This document shows positions 16,589-26,644 of a DNA stretch of 64,000 nucleotides, piece by piece. Each line of letters starts with the position of its first letter. The first letter of the stretch is position 1. The notes under the pieces were generated by a model. It did no database searches. It was not told the DNA's origin and worked only from the letters and a program-made list of their open reading frames with translations. The translations under genes were made by a program, and so were the position numbers. Source of the DNA: Mucilaginibacter myungsuensis (GTDB lineage Bacteria > Bacteroidota > Bacteroidia > Sphingobacteriales > Sphingobacteriaceae); NCBI RefSeq assembly GCF_015222005.1, contig NZ_JADFFL010000002.1, forward strand, positions 1 to 64,000, read 5' to 3'.

Positions 16589-17826
16589 TCATACCTCAAG
16601 GCTTCCACCGGATCCAATCCGGCCGCTTTTTTGGCGGGGTAATAACCCGATGCAAGGCCAATGCCGCTACACAGTACAATGGCCGAGAACAACCAGATCC
16701 ATGGTATTATAAAAGACCCTGAAATGTTCACGGCTATGAGGTTGCCTACGGCCATACCAAGGATAATACCCCCTGCGCAGCCGATCAAACAGATCACTAC
16801 GGCCTCTATCAAAAACTGCCTGCGGATGATGGATGGTGTAGCGCCTATGGCTTTACGCACACCTATCTCGCGCGTACGTTCTGTTACCGATACCAGCATG
16901 ATATTCATCAAACCAATAGCCGCGCCTAACAGGGTAATAATACCGATGCCAAAACCGGCTGCCGATATACCGTTCAACTGGGTTGATAGTTGCTGTTGAA
17001 TGGAGTCGCTTCGGGTGATCTCGAACGTGTCGGACTGGCCAACCCGTATACCACGTATGTTACGGAAGATAGCGGTAGCTTCGCCCTGTGCGGCCAGCTG
17101 TTCGCCGGGCGTGGCCGACATTACCGTAATGGTGTAAGTAGGATTTGGATTGGTGGTGATCTGCTTGGCCCTGAACAGCGGTATAACGCACTGTCTGTCA
17201 CCCCCGAAAGAACCGCTGGATCCCTTGGTGGCAAAAAGGCCGATCACCTTAAATTTATTGGCCCCCAGGAGTATGATCTTATTGATCGGGTCGGCACTTT
17301 TAAATAGTTTACTCCGTATCTCTTCGCCAATGATCACCACGTTAGATCCATGCTCCAATTCGGCGGCCGAAAAGTTGCGGCCCGCTGCCAGGTTATAGCC
17401 CCCGGTAAGCATGTAGTTATCATCGGCACCCAGGATAGAGATGTTGGGGTTGGTTTTAACATCGCCATATTTCACCGTAGCCAAAAACGAGGCATAGGTA
17501 TTTACCGACACAGTGGCCGGCAACTTAAATCGCTTTTTAAATTGCTGTGCTTGTGCATAGGTGATAGATGCATAAACTTTACGCTGACCGCCGCCGCCAA
17601 AACGGATACCTGTACCCCGGTTACGGATGGTGAACGAGTTAGCCCCCATGCTCGAGAATATATCATTAGTTTTTTGGCGGATGCCTTCTATCGCGGTCAG
17701 GATGCCTACCAGGGCGGTTACCCCAATGGCAATAATAAGCGCGGTAAGCGCGGTACGCAAACGGTTACCACCGATGGATTGCAGGGCAATGGATACGTTC
17801 TCGCCAAAAGTTGTTTTTACCGCCAT
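16585..17826 (-). CDS. MacB/FtsX-type ABC transporter permease
   Basis: 413-residue permease: N-terminal membrane helix (about 20-45, [19 protein letters not shown]), a large periplasmic MacB_PCD domain, and three C-terminal helices containing the [27 protein letters not shown] motif typical of the FtsX fold. Such permeases work with a MacB-type ATPase and often a membrane-fusion protein in mechanotransmission or efflux. Neither partner is adjacent, so it is either an orphan or pairs with genes elsewhere. A tail VEALRYE is the usual C-terminus of this family. Confidence 0.9.
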   Translation of the reverse strand: MAVKTTFGENVSIALQSIGGNRLRTALTALIIAIGVTALVGILTAIEGIRQKTNDIFSSMGANSFTIRNRGTGIRFGGGGQRKVYASITYAQAQQFKKRFKLPATVSVNTYASFLATVKYGDVKTNPNISILGADDNYMLTGGYNLAAGRNFSAAELEHGSNVVIIGEEIRSKLFKSADPINKIILLGANKFKVIGLFATKGSSGSFGGDRQCVIPLFRAKQITTNPNPTYTITVMSATPGEQLAAQGEATAIFRNIRGIRVGQSDTFEITRSDSIQQQLSTQLNGISAAGFGIGIITLLGAAIGLMNIMLVSVTERTREIGVRKAIGATPSIIRRQFLIEAVVICLIGCAGGIILGMAVGNLIAVNISGSFIIPWIWLFSAIVLCSGIGLASGYYPAKKAAGLDPVEALRYE

Positions 17827-17975
17827 ATATTGTTAAAGATACTAAACTTGGCGGTTAGACGGCGCATGGGTATACTTTGTTACAGGCGGCAGATATCTTT
17901 ATTAACAAGTATGTAGCTGTAATAACATTTGCTTATGTTAGCCGTATAAAAGCAAAAAAAGCATCCCTAAATTTT

Positions 17976-18710
17976 ATGCAATTTAAAAATACCCTATTTG
18001 CCCTTGCATTACTGATCACCGTATCGGTAGCATCAGCACAAACCCCTACCGGTCCGCGCAGGATCATGGCCGACGAAAACTCGTTAGTGACCGATTCATC
18101 TGGCATGAAATACCCGGCCCTTGTGTGGCAAAAACTGGTAACCAGCGGCGACTATTGGCTGCGCCCCATAGATCCCAATGCCGAGAAACCACAATTTATA
18201 CTGCAAAAAATTACCGAAGCGCAAAAAGCGGCGCGATATGCCAAGTCGCCACGGCCTGCCGACAGTAAGTTCTTTGCGAATGGTGGCGTCTTTAAGACCT
18301 TTAGTTTTAAGGACCTGAACGGCCAAAAGATCCAAACCAAAGACTGGGCCGGCAAAACGGTGGTGGTCAACTTTTGGTTCATTGGTTGCCCGCCATGCCG
18401 CGCTGAGATACCCGACCTTAACAAACTGGCCCTTAAATATAAAGATAACCCTAATGTGCTATTTGTTGCCGTAGCGCTTGATCAGGGCTGGGAGGTAAAA
18501 GATTTTATAAAAGAGAACCCTTTAGCTTACCATCTGGTTGGCGACGGCCGCTACACGGCAGGTATGTATGAGGTTACCGCCTACCCAACCAATGTGGTGA
18601 TAGATAAACAAGGTAAAGTGATGCTGCATTACTCGGGAGGTTACCCGCAAGGCCCATATTGGATGGATAAGATGATCCAACAAAGCGAGGCGGCTACCGC
18701 CGCGCAATAA
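17976..18710 (+). CDS. Secreted TlpA-like thioredoxin-fold protein
   Basis: 244-residue periplasmic thiol-disulfide protein. Signal peptide MQFKNTLFALALLITVSVASA, then about 75 residues of linker, then a TlpA/ResA-like domain with the redox motif Cys138-Pro-Pro-Cys141 in FWFIGCPPCRAEIPDL, VAVALDQGWEVKDF and the cis-Pro segment in YPTNVVIDKQG. The frame is open from 17877, but those first 33 residues precede the leader and were excluded. TlpA-like proteins reduce cytochrome c apoproteins or other periplasmic thiols; the target is unknown. Confidence 0.88.
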   Translation: MQFKNTLFALALLITVSVASAQTPTGPRRIMADENSLVTDSSGMKYPALVWQKLVTSGDYWLRPIDPNAEKPQFILQKITEAQKAARYAKSPRPADSKFFANGGVFKTFSFKDLNGQKIQTKDWAGKTVVVNFWFIGCPPCRAEIPDLNKLALKYKDNPNVLFVAVALDQGWEVKDFIKENPLAYHLVGDGRYTAGMYEVTAYPTNVVIDKQGKVMLHYSGGYPQGPYWMDKMIQQSEAATAAQ

Positions 18711-18734
18711 TGGTTATCGTGTCTCCACAAAAAG

Positions 18735-19658
18735 CTACGCCGCCTTCCGGTACTTATTCAGATTGATCAGCAGGACGCTCAATAAGATCACACCTAAGCC
18801 GGCTATTTGCAGGGTGCTGATGTGTTCGTTAGCGAAGGCTACACCTAATATTACGGCTATCACCGGGTTAACATAGGCATAGGTGCTCACCTGAGTAGCA
18901 GGGCGTACCTGCAGCAACCATACGTAGGCGCTGTAGGCCGCTATGGATCCCATCAAAATAAGGTACAGGATAGATAACCAGCTGGCTGTAGGTACGGCGG
19001 CCCAATCGGTACGTTCCCATTCGCCGGTGATGAAGATACCGGGCACGAAAGCCAAACCACCGATCAGCATTTGCCAGGCCGTATTCACCGTAGCAGATGC
19101 ACCGGTAGGGTGCGCCTTAGCATATAACGAACCACCCGCCCATGACATAGAGCCGATGATGAGCAATGCCAAACCAATTATCGTACGGCTATCTATCTGA
19201 TCCAAAGAACCGATCAGTTGTTGCCCAAAAAGTAGCAATACGCCCATGAAACCCACTATTAAGCCAATAATGGTAGACCGGTCGCTGAAATTTTCCTTCC
19301 AATGTGGTTTATCCAACAGCACGAACCAGATCGGCGCGGCCGATACCGTGATGGCTACTACCGCGCTCGGCATAAATTGCTCTACCCAGATCACAATGCC
19401 ATTACCTACCGATAGCAGCATAATGCCGGTAATAGCGGCCATCTTGATAGCCTGTACCGACCATATCTTTTCTTTGCGGATAACACACCACAACATCATG
19501 ATGGTGCCCGATGCCAGGAAACGCATACTGCCCAGCAAGAACGGGTGCAAACCCACCAGCGCCTTTTGGATAAAGAAATAAGTAGACCCCCATACCACAT
19601 AAACCGTAGCAAAAGCTACTGCGATCATGAGTACCGAAGGTGGTGTGTTTTTAGACAT
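18735..19658 (-). CDS. DMT superfamily (EamA) transporter
   Basis: Inner-membrane exporter with two EamA repeats and about ten helices. Conserved parts include VYVVWGSTYFFIQKAL (helix 1) and the second-repeat segment AYSAYVWLLQVRPATQVSTYAYVNPVIAVILG. Start at MSKNTPPSVLM (307 residues) because the longer frame adds 18 residues of untypical sequence across a C8 run. Substrates of this family are often amino acids or metabolites and are not predictable here. It is convergent with the TlpA-like gene, only 24 bp away, and divergent from the ROK gene. Confidence 0.9.
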   Translation of the reverse strand: MSKNTPPSVLMIAVAFATVYVVWGSTYFFIQKALVGLHPFLLGSMRFLASGTIMMLWCVIRKEKIWSVQAIKMAAITGIMLLSVGNGIVIWVEQFMPSAVVAITVSAAPIWFVLLDKPHWKENFSDRSTIIGLIVGFMGVLLLFGQQLIGSLDQIDSRTIIGLALLIIGSMSWAGGSLYAKAHPTGASATVNTAWQMLIGGLAFVPGIFITGEWERTDWAAVPTASWLSILYLILMGSIAAYSAYVWLLQVRPATQVSTYAYVNPVIAVILGVAFANEHISTLQIAGLGVILLSVLLINLNKYRKAA

Positions 19659-19760
19659 AGATGACAGAGGGGGGGGTATCAGCATCAAAGATAGGAAAGT
19701 TACTTTACCCATGCCCTTACCTTAACAACGCTAAAATAAAATGACAAAAAGCGTAAAAAA

Positions 19761-19820
19761 CACGAAAAAACGTGCATAAAACATCAAAAAACCATCAATT
19801 TTGATGCTTTTTTTGTTTTT
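19761..19820. promoter_or_regulatory. Two small hairpins in the divergent DMT/ROK leader
   Basis: CACG-A6-CGTG (19761-19774) and CATCAA-TT-TTGATG, the latter followed by C and seven T on the plus strand, lie in an A-rich region just before the ROK start. A terminator-like hairpin at the 5' end of a gene suggests attenuation of the ROK transcript, although it could also stop read-through. Confidence 0.4.
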
Positions 19821-19823
19821 GAA

Positions 19824-20735
19824 ATGGATACCATAACTTTACACCCGATGCTTAACGATACACTATCCCCGGCTACCGATCTTGTGCTTGGTGTTTACAT
19901 CAGCGGATACCACATTACCGCGCTGGTGGTTAACTTGGCCGATGGTTCGGTCGTGCGCCCCTCTGCCCGCCGCGAGTCTATCAACTCGTGGGGTACGGCC
20001 GACGAGATCATTGATGCTTGTAGCACCGTGATCGGCGATGTATTGCAAGCCAACCCGGGCATCACCCGGATAGGTATAGCCATGCCGGGCCCGTTCGATT
20101 ATGAGCAGGGTATCGCCTATATTAAGAACAACAAAAAACACGGCGCGCTTTACGGCCTGAATGTGAAGCAATTACTGGCAGACAAACTGGGTATCGCCAC
20201 AACAGATATCCGCATGATCAATGATGCGGCAGCCTTTTTAGAGGGCGAGGTATTTGCCGGTGTAGCTAAAGGCCACCAACGGGTGATCGGGTTGATCTTG
20301 GGTACCGGTCTTGGCAGCGCCAAGCTGGCCAACGGTGTAGCCGAAGATGCCGAACTTTGGGAATCGCCATTTTTGGATGGCATAGCCGAGGATTACCTGT
20401 CCGAGCGCTGGTTCCAGAAACGTTACTACGCCCTATCGCGCATTAATGTGGTGGATGTTAAGGAGCTGGCAAAATTCTACAAAAAGTCTAACACGGTAAA
20501 GAACGTGTTTAAGGAGTTCGCTAACAACCTGGCGCTGTTCACTGCCAATTTTGTGCGCGCTAACGACCCCGAAATGATCGTGCTGAGTGGCGACACCGCC
20601 GTAAAAGCATCCGATTATTTCCTACCTGCATTTAAGACCCAACTGGCTAAACTGGATATCGAAATACCGGTATCCGTATCCGAACTGAATAGCGATGCTG
20701 TGCTTATTGGCGCGGCAACCTGCTGGTTAAAATAG
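19824..20735 (+). CDS. ROK family sugar kinase-like protein
   Basis: 303-residue protein of the ROK (repressor, ORF, kinase) family. The ATPase-fold phosphate motifs are LVLGVYISGYHITALVV, the catalytic-Asp motif in MINDAAAFLEGE and ILGTGLGSA; a third region VLSGDTA lies near the C-terminus. There is no helix-turn-helix domain, so it is a kinase type, not a repressor. The CxCGxxGC zinc motif of classical ROK glucokinases is absent. Sugar specificity is unknown. A giant surface protein gene follows 61 bp downstream. Confidence 0.85.
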   Translation: MDTITLHPMLNDTLSPATDLVLGVYISGYHITALVVNLADGSVVRPSARRESINSWGTADEIIDACSTVIGDVLQANPGITRIGIAMPGPFDYEQGIAYIKNNKKHGALYGLNVKQLLADKLGIATTDIRMINDAAAFLEGEVFAGVAKGHQRVIGLILGTGLGSAKLANGVAEDAELWESPFLDGIAEDYLSERWFQKRYYALSRINVVDVKELAKFYKKSNTVKNVFKEFANNLALFTANFVRANDPEMIVLSGDTAVKASDYFLPAFKTQLAKLDIEIPVSVSELNSDAVLIGAATCWLK

Positions 20736-20796
20736 TTAAAAACCGTAATTGCTTAATATGTAAAGGTTTTTTCGATACCTTTAGGTCTGCCTTTTC

Positions 20797-23700
20797 ATGA
20801 TGAGAAAGACCGTCATAATATTTTGCCTGCTGTTCGCTACTATATTTGTGGCCAGGGCGCAGGTCATTAATCTGATGTCGCCGGCAGGATTGACCTTTAC
20901 CGGTACTTATGGCACGGCATCAAATACCCGCACCTTCAGCATATCAGGCTCGGCATTGCAGGCCGGAATTTTGGTTACCCCGCCGCCTGGTTACCAGGTC
21001 AGCTTAAACAATATCGCTTATTCAAACACCATTACTGTAGGTGCAGCCGGCGAGGTAGATGTTACCAATATTTTTATCCGCCTGCCTGCTACCGCTAACG
21101 CCGGCGACTACGTTGGTGATGTTGTGCTGACCAGCCCCGGCGCACTGACCGTTAGCGGGCCATCGCTCAGCGGCACGGTGAACCCTTTTGTCCTTAACTT
21201 GTTCATAACGATCAGAAAGCCCTACGGCTACGAGTTTCCGCCCGGGGTTTACGACTACACGGAACTCGAATTTAGGGAATGGAATGGGCTGCTAAAAAAC
21301 GGCAATAAGGTCAATTCCATCGATATATCGATCACTGCCGGCAATAGCAGGTTTGATAAAGCCGGCCCTTATCCCGGTTCGGTGGTCATTAAAGACTTTA
21401 CCGGCCGGGATGGTTACCTGCCCGGCAACTACATCGTTAATTTCAGGACCGGCGATAATACTATTTACGCGGCCGATCTGATGATCACGGCGAATAACGT
21501 CACCAAAAACTTTGGTACCGATCTGTCTAATGTGCCAAATTCTACCCAATACACGGTTTTAGGCTTACAGAACGGCGAGACCATTGGCACTGTCGACATC
21601 GCTTATTTGGCAGGTGCGGCAGCTGCTGCGCCACCGGGGAGGTATCAGGGGGCGGTAGAGGCATCTAATGTTAAAGGTGGTAACATCGACAGAAACAATT
21701 ATAACCTGTTATATATCAAAGGTGATCTTACGGTACTATCCACTACCCCCGAGATCACCGCTACCACTACACCGGTGGTCATCATCGCCTGCGAGGGGAC
21801 ACCGTCATCGGGCGCGGGTATACAACAGGTCACCGTATCAGGTAAAAATATCGCTACCGGCATTACGGCCGCGGCCCCAACCAATTTTGAGGTCGGGCTG
21901 AGCGTTAATGGCCCATTCAGTACCGCTGTGCTTATCCCTGCCGCGGCCGGCGTGGTGACCAACGCCACTGTTTATGTGCGCACGGCTGCCAGCGCTCCGG
22001 CTGGTTTAAGAACAGGGTTTGTTGTGCTGTCATCAAGCGGGGCACAAAACCAATTTGCCGAGGTAAGCGGCACCATCAATATGTCACCTACGGTAGACAG
22101 GATCTCGGCGCAGACCTATCGTAACGGGCAGGTCACCACGCCCATTGCGCTTAGCGGCAGCGGCAATATCTTTAACTGGACCAATAGCAACACAGCCATT
22201 GGCCTTGGCGCAAGCGGCGTGGGCGTTATCCCGGCCTTTTCTGCCATCAACCGCGGTACATCAACGGTAACGGCTACCATTACAGTAACGCCAAGATCTT
22301 TACCACTGCTGCAAGTGCTTACGCAGGGCAGCAACGCGGTCACATCTTTTAACACGATAGATGGTAAACAGGAGGCTGTGATAAGTATATCCCCCAACAT
22401 TACTTCGATAGCTATCAGTCCCGATAGTAAACGTATATACGGCGTACAGCGCAGTGCTACCGGCAACCTGTATGGGTATAAAGTTGCTAATGGAGTGTTA
22501 GAGAGTTCAATTACATCAGGCGCTGCGAGTGGAAAAATGGTCATTAGTCCCGATGGTAACAAGGCCTTTGTCCCCGTTTCTTCGGCTTCGACATCATATT
22601 TACATGCCATTAATACAGGCTACACCCCATTTACGGGCGATAACTACATCGAGCTCAGCTCTCCCTGTGTTGGCACGGCCATTACCCCCGATGGTAAAAG
22701 CGTGTACGTGCTTAGTAACCTGCCGGATGCGGTCACGGCTATCAATACCAATAACTATGCTGATAAAAAGAGCGTGACAGGTAGTTTGGCGACATTTATA
22801 CAACATGCCGTTACCAGTACCGATGGTTCTAAACTATTTGTGGCCGGGACAGGTGTATCGATCATAAATACGGCTACCAATGCGGTCATTCGCAATATTG
22901 CTACGGGCATAACCGCCGGCGATATTGCCGTAAGTGCCGATGGCAATACATTGTATGTAAGCCAACCATCGGCAGACAGATTACTCATCTTTGACGTTAA
23001 CACGGGGAACCTGCTTACACAGATCGCGGTTGGTAAAAGACCTACAGCCCTGGCCTTATCGGCAGATGGCACACGTTTGTACGTAGCCAACAGTGGCGAA
23101 ACATCGGTATCCGAGATAGATGTAGCGGCGCGATCAGTGATCAAGGCTATCCAAACCGGTACCGCGCCATTACAATTGGGCCTGGTAGGCGGCACAAGCT
23201 GCCCCGGCGTGCCCGAGCAATTCACTATCACGGTTGGCCCTACGTCAAGATTCGATCTGGTAAGTGGGCCATCAGCGTTAGAGACCGAATTCGGCACCAA
23301 TTCGGCAGTGAGCAATTTTGTAGTGTCGGGTATTAACCTAACACAGCCGGTAACCATTACTGCTCCCCCGGGATTTTCCATTAACGTTAACGGCATAGGA
23401 TTTTCGGGTCAACAGACGTTCCCTGCCGGGTGGTTCGCCAATAACAGCAACAACACCCTGTCCATCAGCATCCGGTTAAATGCCAATACCGACGCGGGGC
23501 CACATAGCGGTAATATTGTTTTAACCACATCTGCCGCCGACCCGTTGAATATCCCCATGCCTGTTAGTACCGTGCGCCCGGCGCCGCTTACACTGGTCGC
23601 CAATGAATATCTTAAGCCGTATGGCGAGAGCTTGCTGACACCTGTTTTAAGAAGCCAGGGTTTAACTATCACCGCAGGGGGATTAAAGAACGGCAACACC

Positions 23701-24657
23701 ATCATCACTGCCACTTATAATTACGGCTCGGGCCGCAATGCTAATGACGACGCAGGCAGATATGCCAACAGTATAACCGTGGGCACCATAAACGGTGAAT
23801 ACGGATTTAAAGAAAGCAATTACGCCATCACCCGGCCAATACTGGGCGATATTGTGATCACCAAAGCCCCGTTGATCATTAAGGCCAACAACATCGAGAA
23901 AACTTATGGCGATGTGCTTACCAACGGCGCGCAGAATAGTGGCATTACCGTTACGGGCTTAAAAGGACAGGATAGGGCAGGCATAGCCACCATCAGCTTT
24001 GGGGAAGGCGCTGCGGCGACCGCAGCGGTTAAAGAGTATCCCGGATCTGTTACTATTACAGGCGTAACAGGCGGTACTTTTAAACCCACCAACTACGAGT
24101 TTAACGGCTACGGCACAGGCGATATCATTGTAAAAAAAGCGCAGCTGACCATCACGCCCGACAACGCCACCCGTATGACAGGACAGGAGAACCCATCTTT
24201 TACAGCGGATATTAAAGGCTTTGTGAATGGCGAGGATGCATCGGTACTTACCCGGCAACCGGTGATCACCACTACAGCCAGCCGCACATCGGTGCCGGGT
24301 ACGTACCCCATAACGGCCACCAACGCCGATGCTGCCAACTATACCATGGTTTACACTCCCGGTACGTTGACCATAACCCTGGCCCCGGTGATCAATTTGG
24401 TGATACCCAACACTATCACCCCTAACGGCGACGGCATTAACGATACCTGGGTGATCGGCAATATGTTCGCTTATCCCAAGGCTACCATTAATGTCTACAA
24501 CCGCCTCGGTCACCCGGTATTTACCTCTATCGGCTACACTACCCCTTGGGATGGCAAATACAAAGGCCAGAACCTAAACGCGGGGGTATATTATTACGTG
24601 ATACAGACCGGGCTGGCGGACAAACCCCTATCGGGCAGTATCACGCTGATCAGGTAA
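20797..24657 (+). CDS. Giant secreted surface protein with MBG repeats, YVTN propeller and gliding-motility C-terminal domain
   Basis: 1286-residue modular protein. Signal peptide about residues 1-22 (ending ARAQ). Three similar Ig-like modules (near 23-130, 325-430 and 815-925) share the PPG(Y/F)xVSxNxxxF pattern. Between them lie MBG-type repeats (near 135-320) and a propeller (about 500-800) with blades such as TSIAISPDSKRIYGV, GTAITPDGKSVYVLSN and ALALSADGTRLYVANSG. More MBG repeats (near 930-1195) contain KPYGE and KTYGD. The end, TITPNGDGINDTWVIGN to SGSITLIR, is the CHU_C/type B sorting domain recognised by the type IX secretion system. It is probably exported across the outer membrane and retained at the surface, perhaps for adhesion. 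Confidence 0.93.
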   Translation: MMRKTVIIFCLLFATIFVARAQVINLMSPAGLTFTGTYGTASNTRTFSISGSALQAGILVTPPPGYQVSLNNIAYSNTITVGAAGEVDVTNIFIRLPATANAGDYVGDVVLTSPGALTVSGPSLSGTVNPFVLNLFITIRKPYGYEFPPGVYDYTELEFREWNGLLKNGNKVNSIDISITAGNSRFDKAGPYPGSVVIKDFTGRDGYLPGNYIVNFRTGDNTIYAADLMITANNVTKNFGTDLSNVPNSTQYTVLGLQNGETIGTVDIAYLAGAAAAAPPGRYQGAVEASNVKGGNIDRNNYNLLYIKGDLTVLSTTPEITATTTPVVIIACEGTPSSGAGIQQVTVSGKNIATGITAAAPTNFEVGLSVNGPFSTAVLIPAAAGVVTNATVYVRTAASAPAGLRTGFVVLSSSGAQNQFAEVSGTINMSPTVDRISAQTYRNGQVTTPIALSGSGNIFNWTNSNTAIGLGASGVGVIPAFSAINRGTSTVTATITVTPRSLPLLQVLTQGSNAVTSFNTIDGKQEAVISISPNITSIAISPDSKRIYGVQRSATGNLYGYKVANGVLESSITSGAASGKMVISPDGNKAFVPVSSASTSYLHAINTGYTPFTGDNYIELSSPCVGTAITPDGKSVYVLSNLPDAVTAINTNNYADKKSVTGSLATFIQHAVTSTDGSKLFVAGTGVSIINTATNAVIRNIATGITAGDIAVSADGNTLYVSQPSADRLLIFDVNTGNLLTQIAVGKRPTALALSADGTRLYVANSGETSVSEIDVAARSVIKAIQTGTAPLQLGLVGGTSCPGVPEQFTITVGPTSRFDLVSGPSALETEFGTNSAVSNFVVSGINLTQPVTITAPPGFSINVNGIGFSGQQTFPAGWFANNSNNTLSISIRLNANTDAGPHSGNIVLTTSAADPLNIPMPVSTVRPAPLTLVANEYLKPYGESLLTPVLRSQGLTITAGGLKNGNTIITATYNYGSGRNANDDAGRYANSITVGTINGEYGFKESNYAITRPILGDIVITKAPLIIKANNIEKTYGDVLTNGAQNSGITVTGLKGQDRAGIATISFGEGAAATAAVKEYPGSVTITGVTGGTFKPTNYEFNGYGTGDIIVKKAQLTITPDNATRMTGQENPSFTADIKGFVNGEDASVLTRQPVITTTASRTSVPGTYPITATNADAANYTMVYTPGTLTITLAPVINLVIPNTITPNGDGINDTWVIGNMFAYPKATINVYNRLGHPVFTSIGYTTPWDGKYKGQNLNAGVYYYVIQTGLADKPLSGSITLIR

Positions 24658-24794
24658 AGGGTAGCCAGACCTGATTTACCGTACGCCATACCATTTTGTT
24701 AATAATACCATTAGATTTATGTAATTTAGCGGCCGGTTTGTCCGATATATCGCGCTGTACATGGCGATAGGATGAGACCAAATTTTAAGATCAT

Positions 24795-25754
24795 ATGAAA
24801 ATTAGTTTCGATTTTGAAAAACCGCTTGCCGATCTGCAATCGCAGATAGATAAGGTAAAGCAGGCACAGGATAAAACACAGGTGGACATGTCGGCCACGC
24901 TGGCCGAGATGAATGAGAAGTTCGACGTCGCCAAAAAAGAGGTTTACAGTAACCTTAACGGGTGGCAAAGGGTGCAGATATCGCGCCACCCCGAGCGCCC
25001 TTACACGCTGCAATACCTGGAGCTGATGTGCGACGATTTTATCGAGATGCATGGCGACCGTACCGTGGGCGATGATAAAGCCATTGTAGGCGGTTTTGGC
25101 TCGTTGAACGGCCAAACTGTTATGTTCATCGGTCACCAAAAGGGTCGAAACACTAAGGAGCGCCAATACCGCAATTTTGGTATGGCTAATCCCGAAGGTT
25201 ACCGCAAAGCCCTGCGCCTGATGAAACTGGCCGAGAAATTTAACAAACCGGTAGTTACCCTGATCGATACCCCGGGCGCATTCCCAGGCCTTGAAGCCGA
25301 AGAACGCGGACAAGGCGAAGCGATCGCCCGTAACCTGCTGGAGATGTCGATACTGAAAGTGCCTGTGATCTGCGTGATCATTGGCGAAGGTGCATCGGGT
25401 GGTGCATTGGGTATCGGTATCGGTGATAAAGTGATGATGCTGGAGAACTCGTGGTATTCAGTTATCTCTCCCGAAAATTGTTCCACCATCCTTTGGAAGA
25501 CCTGGGATTACAAAGAGCGTGCTGCCGAGGCATTAAAACTATCATCGACCGAGATGTTGAAGAACGGCCTGATCGACGGTGTTATCAAAGAACCACTGGG
25601 CGGCGCCCACCAAGATCCGGTGATCATGGCATCAGTGTTGAAAAAACAGTTACTGAAAGACCTGAAAGCCCTTGGCGAGATCGAAATAAACGCACTGGTT
25701 AACCAGCGCATCGAAAAATTCAGCTCGATGGGTGTGGTGAACGAGAACGAATAG
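24795..25754 (+). CDS. accA: Acetyl-CoA carboxylase carboxyltransferase subunit alpha
   Basis: Alpha subunit of the carboxyltransferase that, with AccD, moves CO2 from biotin-AccB to acetyl-CoA in the first step of fatty acid synthesis. Recognisable segments: [12 protein letters not shown] at the N-terminus, [62 protein letters not shown] and [15 protein letters not shown], the crotonase-fold oxyanion region. Length 319 is standard. AccD is not adjacent. A terminator follows 20 bp after the stop. Confidence 0.97.
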   Translation: MKISFDFEKPLADLQSQIDKVKQAQDKTQVDMSATLAEMNEKFDVAKKEVYSNLNGWQRVQISRHPERPYTLQYLELMCDDFIEMHGDRTVGDDKAIVGGFGSLNGQTVMFIGHQKGRNTKERQYRNFGMANPEGYRKALRLMKLAEKFNKPVVTLIDTPGAFPGLEAEERGQGEAIARNLLEMSILKVPVICVIIGEGASGGALGIGIGDKVMMLENSWYSVISPENCSTILWKTWDYKERAAEALKLSSTEMLKNGLIDGVIKEPLGGAHQDPVIMASVLKKQLLKDLKALGEIEINALVNQRIEKFSSMGVVNENE

Positions 25755-25774
25755 GTTTTACACCCTGATATTGA

Positions 25775-25804
25775 AGAGCTGCTGTGTAAACGGCAGCTCT
25801 TTTT
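25775..25804 (+). terminator. accA terminator
   Basis: Stem AGAGCTGC/GCAGCTCT with a loop of about ten bases, followed by four or more T. Confidence 0.8.
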
Positions 25805-25826
25805 GTTTGAACCTGATCGCCCCCTT

Positions 25827-25863
25827 GCGAACGGGAGACACGAGGTATCGTGTCTCTACAAAA
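25827..25863. repeat. GAGACACGA inverted repeat, copy 1
   Basis: Perfect 9-bp stem GAGACACGA/TCGTGTCTC with loop GGTA, flanked by CCTTGCGAACG on the left and TACAAAAA on the right. A near-identical copy in opposite orientation is at 32.88 kb. Confidence 0.8.
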
Positions 25864-25890
25864 AAGATCCCCATATTTGTCATCCGCTAT

Positions 25891-26343
25891 ATGAGCCAAC
25901 TAAAAGAACAACTGCACCAGCTATGCACCCAATTTGTGCAGGAACGTATGGATAATGCCCGCCAGGCCATCTTATCGGCCGAGCAAAGTGCTGCCCAGGA
26001 TACCAAAAGCAGCGCCGGCGATAAGTACGAGACCGGCCGCGAAATGCTGCAACAAGAAAAAGACCGCGGCATGGCCCAGTTGACCGAAGCCAATAAGTTG
26101 CTCATCGCCCTTAACCGTGTAAGTACAGCCGGTACATCAACTAAAATTGAAGAAGGCAGCGTAGTGCGGACCAACAATGGTAATTTCTACATCGCCATCA
26201 GTGCCGGGGTGATCAAACTGGGTGACGAAAGTTTCTTTGCCATATCGGCGGCATCGCCTATTGGCGCTAAAATGCAGGGCTGCAAAGCGGGCGATGAGTT
26301 TGTGATGAACGGGAAAGGTTATATGGTGACGGAGGTTGTCTGA
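25891..26343 (+). CDS. Small coiled protein with GreA-like C-terminal domain
   Basis: 150-residue cytosolic protein. The N-terminal half (1-70) is helical and charged (QEKDRGMAQLTEANKLL). The C-terminal half (about 85-150) has IEEGSVVRTNNGNFYIAIS and ASPIGAKMQGCKAGDEFVMNGKGYMVTEV, a pattern like the FKBP-like domain of GreA/GreB and Rnk elongation factors. It lacks the GreA acidic coiled-coil tip, so it is unlikely to be a transcript-cleavage factor. Such proteins are often labelled 3-oxoacyl-ACP synthase in Bacteroidota databases; nothing in the sequence supports that. The open frame begins at 25771, but the ATG here is the sensible start. Confidence 0.7.
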   Translation: MSQLKEQLHQLCTQFVQERMDNARQAILSAEQSAAQDTKSSAGDKYETGREMLQQEKDRGMAQLTEANKLLIALNRVSTAGTSTKIEEGSVVRTNNGNFYIAISAGVIKLGDESFFAISAASPIGAKMQGCKAGDEFVMNGKGYMVTEVV

Positions 26344-26423
26344 GCCGCTGAGAGCCATTAATCGAAATTTTCCGAACTTTGTAGATTATTAAAGAATATT
26401 CTTTAATAATAAAATAAAGTTTG

Positions 26424-26431
26424 TATATTTG
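26424..26431 (+). promoter_or_regulatory. -7 promoter element of the metH riboswitch transcript
   Basis: TATATTTG fits TAnnTTTG. Transcription would begin a few bases downstream, close to GACCTTCG at 26436, about 100 nt before the aptamer. No good -33 element was found. Confidence 0.5.
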
Positions 26432-26537
26432 TATTGACCTTCGATAAGTTTGACCTCTTCGGTCTTCCCGTCTTTTCTGACTTTCGGATCACTTTAACAC
26501 ATTTGCAATTTACAGCCCTATTGTGCAACTTTGCACT

Positions 26538-26644
26538 GCTTATTGAGAAAGACGGAGGGATACGACCCTACGATGTCTTAGCAACCTGTGCTTACAAGGT
26601 GCTACATTCTACCCTAACCCCTTAAGGTTGTGGGAAAGATAAGC
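26538..26644 (+). promoter_or_regulatory. SAM-I (S-box) riboswitch upstream of metH
   Basis: The aptamer core is easy to align with the S-box consensus: CTTAT (P1 5' strand), GAGAAAGACGGAGGGA (kink-turn and P2), GACCC, GTCTTAGCAACC, CAAGGTGCTA (J3/4 and P3), a P4 hairpin with AACC/GGTT, and GGGAAAGATAAG closing P1. P1 pairs 26539-26543 with 26639-26643. It binds S-adenosylmethionine and should reduce metH-metF expression when SAM is abundant. No classical terminator separates it from metH, which points to control of translation or of another structural element. Confidence 0.93.

Noticed and set aside
19792..19817. Terminator of the DMT or TlpA-like gene
   Set aside because: The DMT gene is transcribed away from it and the TlpA-like gene ends 1 kb earlier, so it is more likely part of a leader.
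22116..23396. Antisense frames inside the surface protein gene
   Set aside because: Val/Thr/Ile-rich shadows of the beta-strand-rich sense protein, without start signals or motifs.
26434..26625. 63-residue frame upstream of metH
   Set aside because: It lies across the SAM-I aptamer, whose conserved positions explain the sequence.
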